The notes below the pieces were generated by a model that was not told where the DNA came from, made no database searches, and saw only the letters and a program-made list of their open reading frames with translations. Below, one piece after another: positions 60,161 through 62,000 of a stretch of DNA of 62,000 nucleotides. The stretch comes from Symbiodinium natans. Taxonomy: Eukaryota; Sar; Dinophyceae; Suessiales; Symbiodiniaceae. The translations under genes and the position numbers were made by a program. The stretch lies in assembly GCA_905221605.1 (NCBI GenBank), contig CAJNDS010002207.1:1-62000 (forward strand). Direction: 5' to 3'. How positions within the stretch are numbered: the first letter of the stretch is position 1; each line of letters begins with the position of its first letter.

Positions 60161-60916
60161 GTCAAGAATCCTACAACGCGTGGTCTCCAACACTTCCAGG
60201 TCTTCGGGGTCCTGGTCGCTGCGGCGCCGCGCGTGGACCCCCGCACGCTGCTCCACGCTGCGGCGGTGCTGGCTGAGTTCTTGGACCAGGCTGTGTGCTT
60301 GGGTGTTGAGGACTTAGTCGGCTCAGTCGCCGTCTTCTTGTCGGACGTCGAAGCGTGCGATCAACCCTATGCACGTGTGCATCCGTGGTGTCTGAATCGA
60401 GCGCATGGGGTGGTGCCGTGCGCTGTGGCATGCGATTCTGCTCATTCCTTAGATCCAAGCAAGCCTGCTGCAAAAGAAAGGGGCTTTGGGTTTCAACAGT
60501 TCCCGCATGCTTCTTACGGGGGAGGCTTCTGCGAGCAAGCGCGGGTTTTGTTGTTGGTGTTAAATCCATGCCACCAAAATACGCCAGTAGGCAGGAGGTG
60601 TAGGAATGAGCCGAGAGGCTCTGCATATTTCGAGCTTTTTCATACGGCGCCCATTATGTTCACCTGTACGCGCTCTGCTATGAAGCGCTGGTGGGTGGCA
60701 ATATCTTCCGAAACCGCTTTTTGAGTAGCTGAGCCAGCTTTGGGCTCGCACCCACGCGCGCCTAAAGACTGACGTGTTGACCAGCGAGAGGCGTCCAAGC
60801 CTTCCAAGCCCTTGTCGCAGGACCAGGATGGTTTTGCAGACGTGCCCGAGGTGTCTTGGCAGTTGCAAGAGCACCAGGCGGTGGTCTTGCTCCTTGCAGA
60901 TGAAGGCCACAGGCTT
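60161..60916 (+). CDS. EFLDQ-DQDG family protein, two exons seen
   Basis: Exon 60161-60289 reads TTRGLQHFQVFGVLVAAAPR, then VDPRTLLHAAAVLAEFLDQ; exon 60821 onward reads DQDGFADVPEVSWQLQEHQA, then VVLLLADEGH. Joined at LDQ|DQDG they match the pattern VFGV-x-V...LHAA-x-VLAxYLDNDEDGxPDxPxV, an uncharacterised secreted-type family I recall from bacteria and algae. The intron (60290-60820, 531 bp) has a GC donor and an AG acceptor, and phase is kept. The second exon runs open to a TAA at 60914, but a donor before that is likely because the family protein is much longer. A further + strand frame at about 61040-61150 (LPDEYLTGAGAVEGLESEVI) may be another exon. Function unknown. Confidence 0.5.
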
Positions 60917-61249
60917 TAAAAAACACCACGTCCTGATCCGGACTGGGGCTTGAGTAGTGTAGGAGCCCAGCTGTAGCGTGCCAGTTTACATGGCGCAGCC
61001 TGGACCGACTTGTGCAGTCTCACGTGGATAATGATGGCCAGCGTCCAAATGCTGCCAGACGAGTACCTGACTGGCGCTGGCGCCGTCGAAGGCCTGGAGA
61101 GTGAAGTCATCAAGAACGACAATCCAGGCTGGAACTGCTCCGCTCCTCAGATCGCAGACATGCAGTTTTTTTTGGTAGCAGCGTGTTAGTATTGTTAGTA
61201 GTCTTCACTTCTTGAGGGTGGGTGCGAGGGAGTGAGGGCTGGGTGGGTA

Positions 61250-61530
61250 AAGCCCCGAAGCTTGCGAGGGGAGTTGCCCCAACTCGCCTCAATTTGCCCC
61301 ACACTTGCCCCCACGCTCGCCCCAACTTGCCCCAACTTTGCCCCGCTGCACACTTGCCTTAACTGGCCCCCCATATTCCGTCCTTACCCTCGCACCCATC
61401 CCTACTTTCCAGCCCCACTCCTGTGCCAGTCCGCCAAGTCAATTTCCGGGGCCCTCACGCCTGCTGGCGCAGGAGACGCTTACCACGCCACAGGGCAAGT
61501 GAGGCAGCTGGGGCAGTGGGGGCACGGGCA
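61250..61530. repeat. TTGCCCCAAC-type C-rich repeat
   Basis: Imperfect units TTGCCCCAACTCGCC, TTTGCCCCACACTTGCCCCC, CGCCCCAACTTGCCCCAACT to about 61370, then C-rich sequence; a G-rich counterpart (GGGGCAGTGGGGGCACGGGC) lies near 61510. No gene seen from here to the window end; a 50-codon + frame from the ATG at 61728 (MVVAVAPTTLVSSPRF) and an opposite-strand frame are both open and undecided. Confidence 0.55.
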
Positions 61531-62000
61531 AAGCGGGGCAAGTGGGGCGTGACGATTTGAAGCCGCCCCTCCCGACACGCTCAATATCTTCGCCAGCAAA
61601 CCTGCAGCTCAAGGTTGCAGAAATAAATGCTCACAAACATGCATGAAACACCAATGAGTGGTGATGTCACCGTGTCAGAGACAGTAGCTGCTGCAGCAGG
61701 GGGTAGGGCAGGGCATTCGCAGTAGTATGGTAGTGGCCGTTGCTCCAACTACCCTTGTGTCATCACCAAGGTTCGGGGTGTTTTCGTCTTCTCCGAACTT
61801 TTCCAGACAGAGACAAGGCGCAAAGATGGAGAAGATGCAGCCTGGGAGGACACTGCTCAAGTTTGCCGCGTTTGTGTGACGTGCGGGGGTGTCCAACTCA
61901 GAGGGCGCGGACGCAGCTGGGCTTCACGATGGGTTCAATCCAGCTGTCTGGGCCATTCTGGGCCTGTGAATTCTGTGAATCTGTCGTCGCAATATATGTC

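Overview
The window reads as nuclear DNA of a dinoflagellate. This is inferred from several signs. One unambiguous conserved gene (proteasome subunit alpha type-1, 54.3-56.4 kb) is split into about eight short exons whose introns use GT, GC and probably GA donors with AG acceptors. A large intron-free pentatricopeptide-repeat (PPR) gene follows the same orientation. The retroelement debris includes DIRS-like tyrosine recombinases and LINEs with a C-terminal RFGDHALAC / CDATLVSPL domain, which I recognise as typical of dinoflagellates. No ribosomal, tRNA or CRISPR features were recognised.

Layout. 1-5.4 kb: a decayed DIRS-like element, with a tyrosine recombinase and a gag-like ORF on + and a reverse-transcriptase fragment on -. 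6.0-8.35 kb: repeats and at least three degraded copies of an alpha/beta-hydrolase-like gene whose intact relative lies at 17.0-17.9 kb. 8.4-16.5 kb (-): one long open coding block with a putative GT-A glycosyltransferase-like region, an alpha/beta-hydrolase-like triad, a UPF1-like SF1 helicase and an unknown C-terminal part, broken into four overlapping frames. 17.0-22.5 kb (-): the second hydrolase, two possibly related small ORFs, and spacer DNA with palindromic hairpins. 22.5-31.0 kb (-): a very large LINE-type element (novel N-terminal region, APE endonuclease, RT, CCHC zinc knuckle, RNase H, then a C-terminal domain resembling the palm of family-A polymerases), also in several overlapping frames. 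All coding from 31.0 to 8.4 kb is on one strand, nearly without introns.

33.1-36.4 kb is satellite-like DNA built on TTCGAA and AGGCCTCGAA units plus a TCTAAATTCCACC dispersed repeat. 37.1-46.2 kb is a graveyard of 5'-truncated, nested and inverted LINE fragments with a shared A-rich 3' end. 46.2-62 kb is genic on the + strand: an unrecognised multi-exon gene (47.0-48.7), a PPR protein (49.25-51.36), the proteasome gene (54.3-56.4), a possible plastid-targeting exon (59.35) and a two-exon fragment of an EFLDQ-DQDG gene (60.16-60.9), with GC-rich repeats between.

The best candidate for something undescribed is the minus-strand block at 22.5-31.0 kb: a LINE that appears to carry a second, family-A-like polymerase palm after its RNase H. 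It sits beside a helicase/hydrolase/glycosyltransferase-like coding block that may or may not belong to the same mobile unit. Family assignments were made by reading motifs by eye, so all need profile searches.
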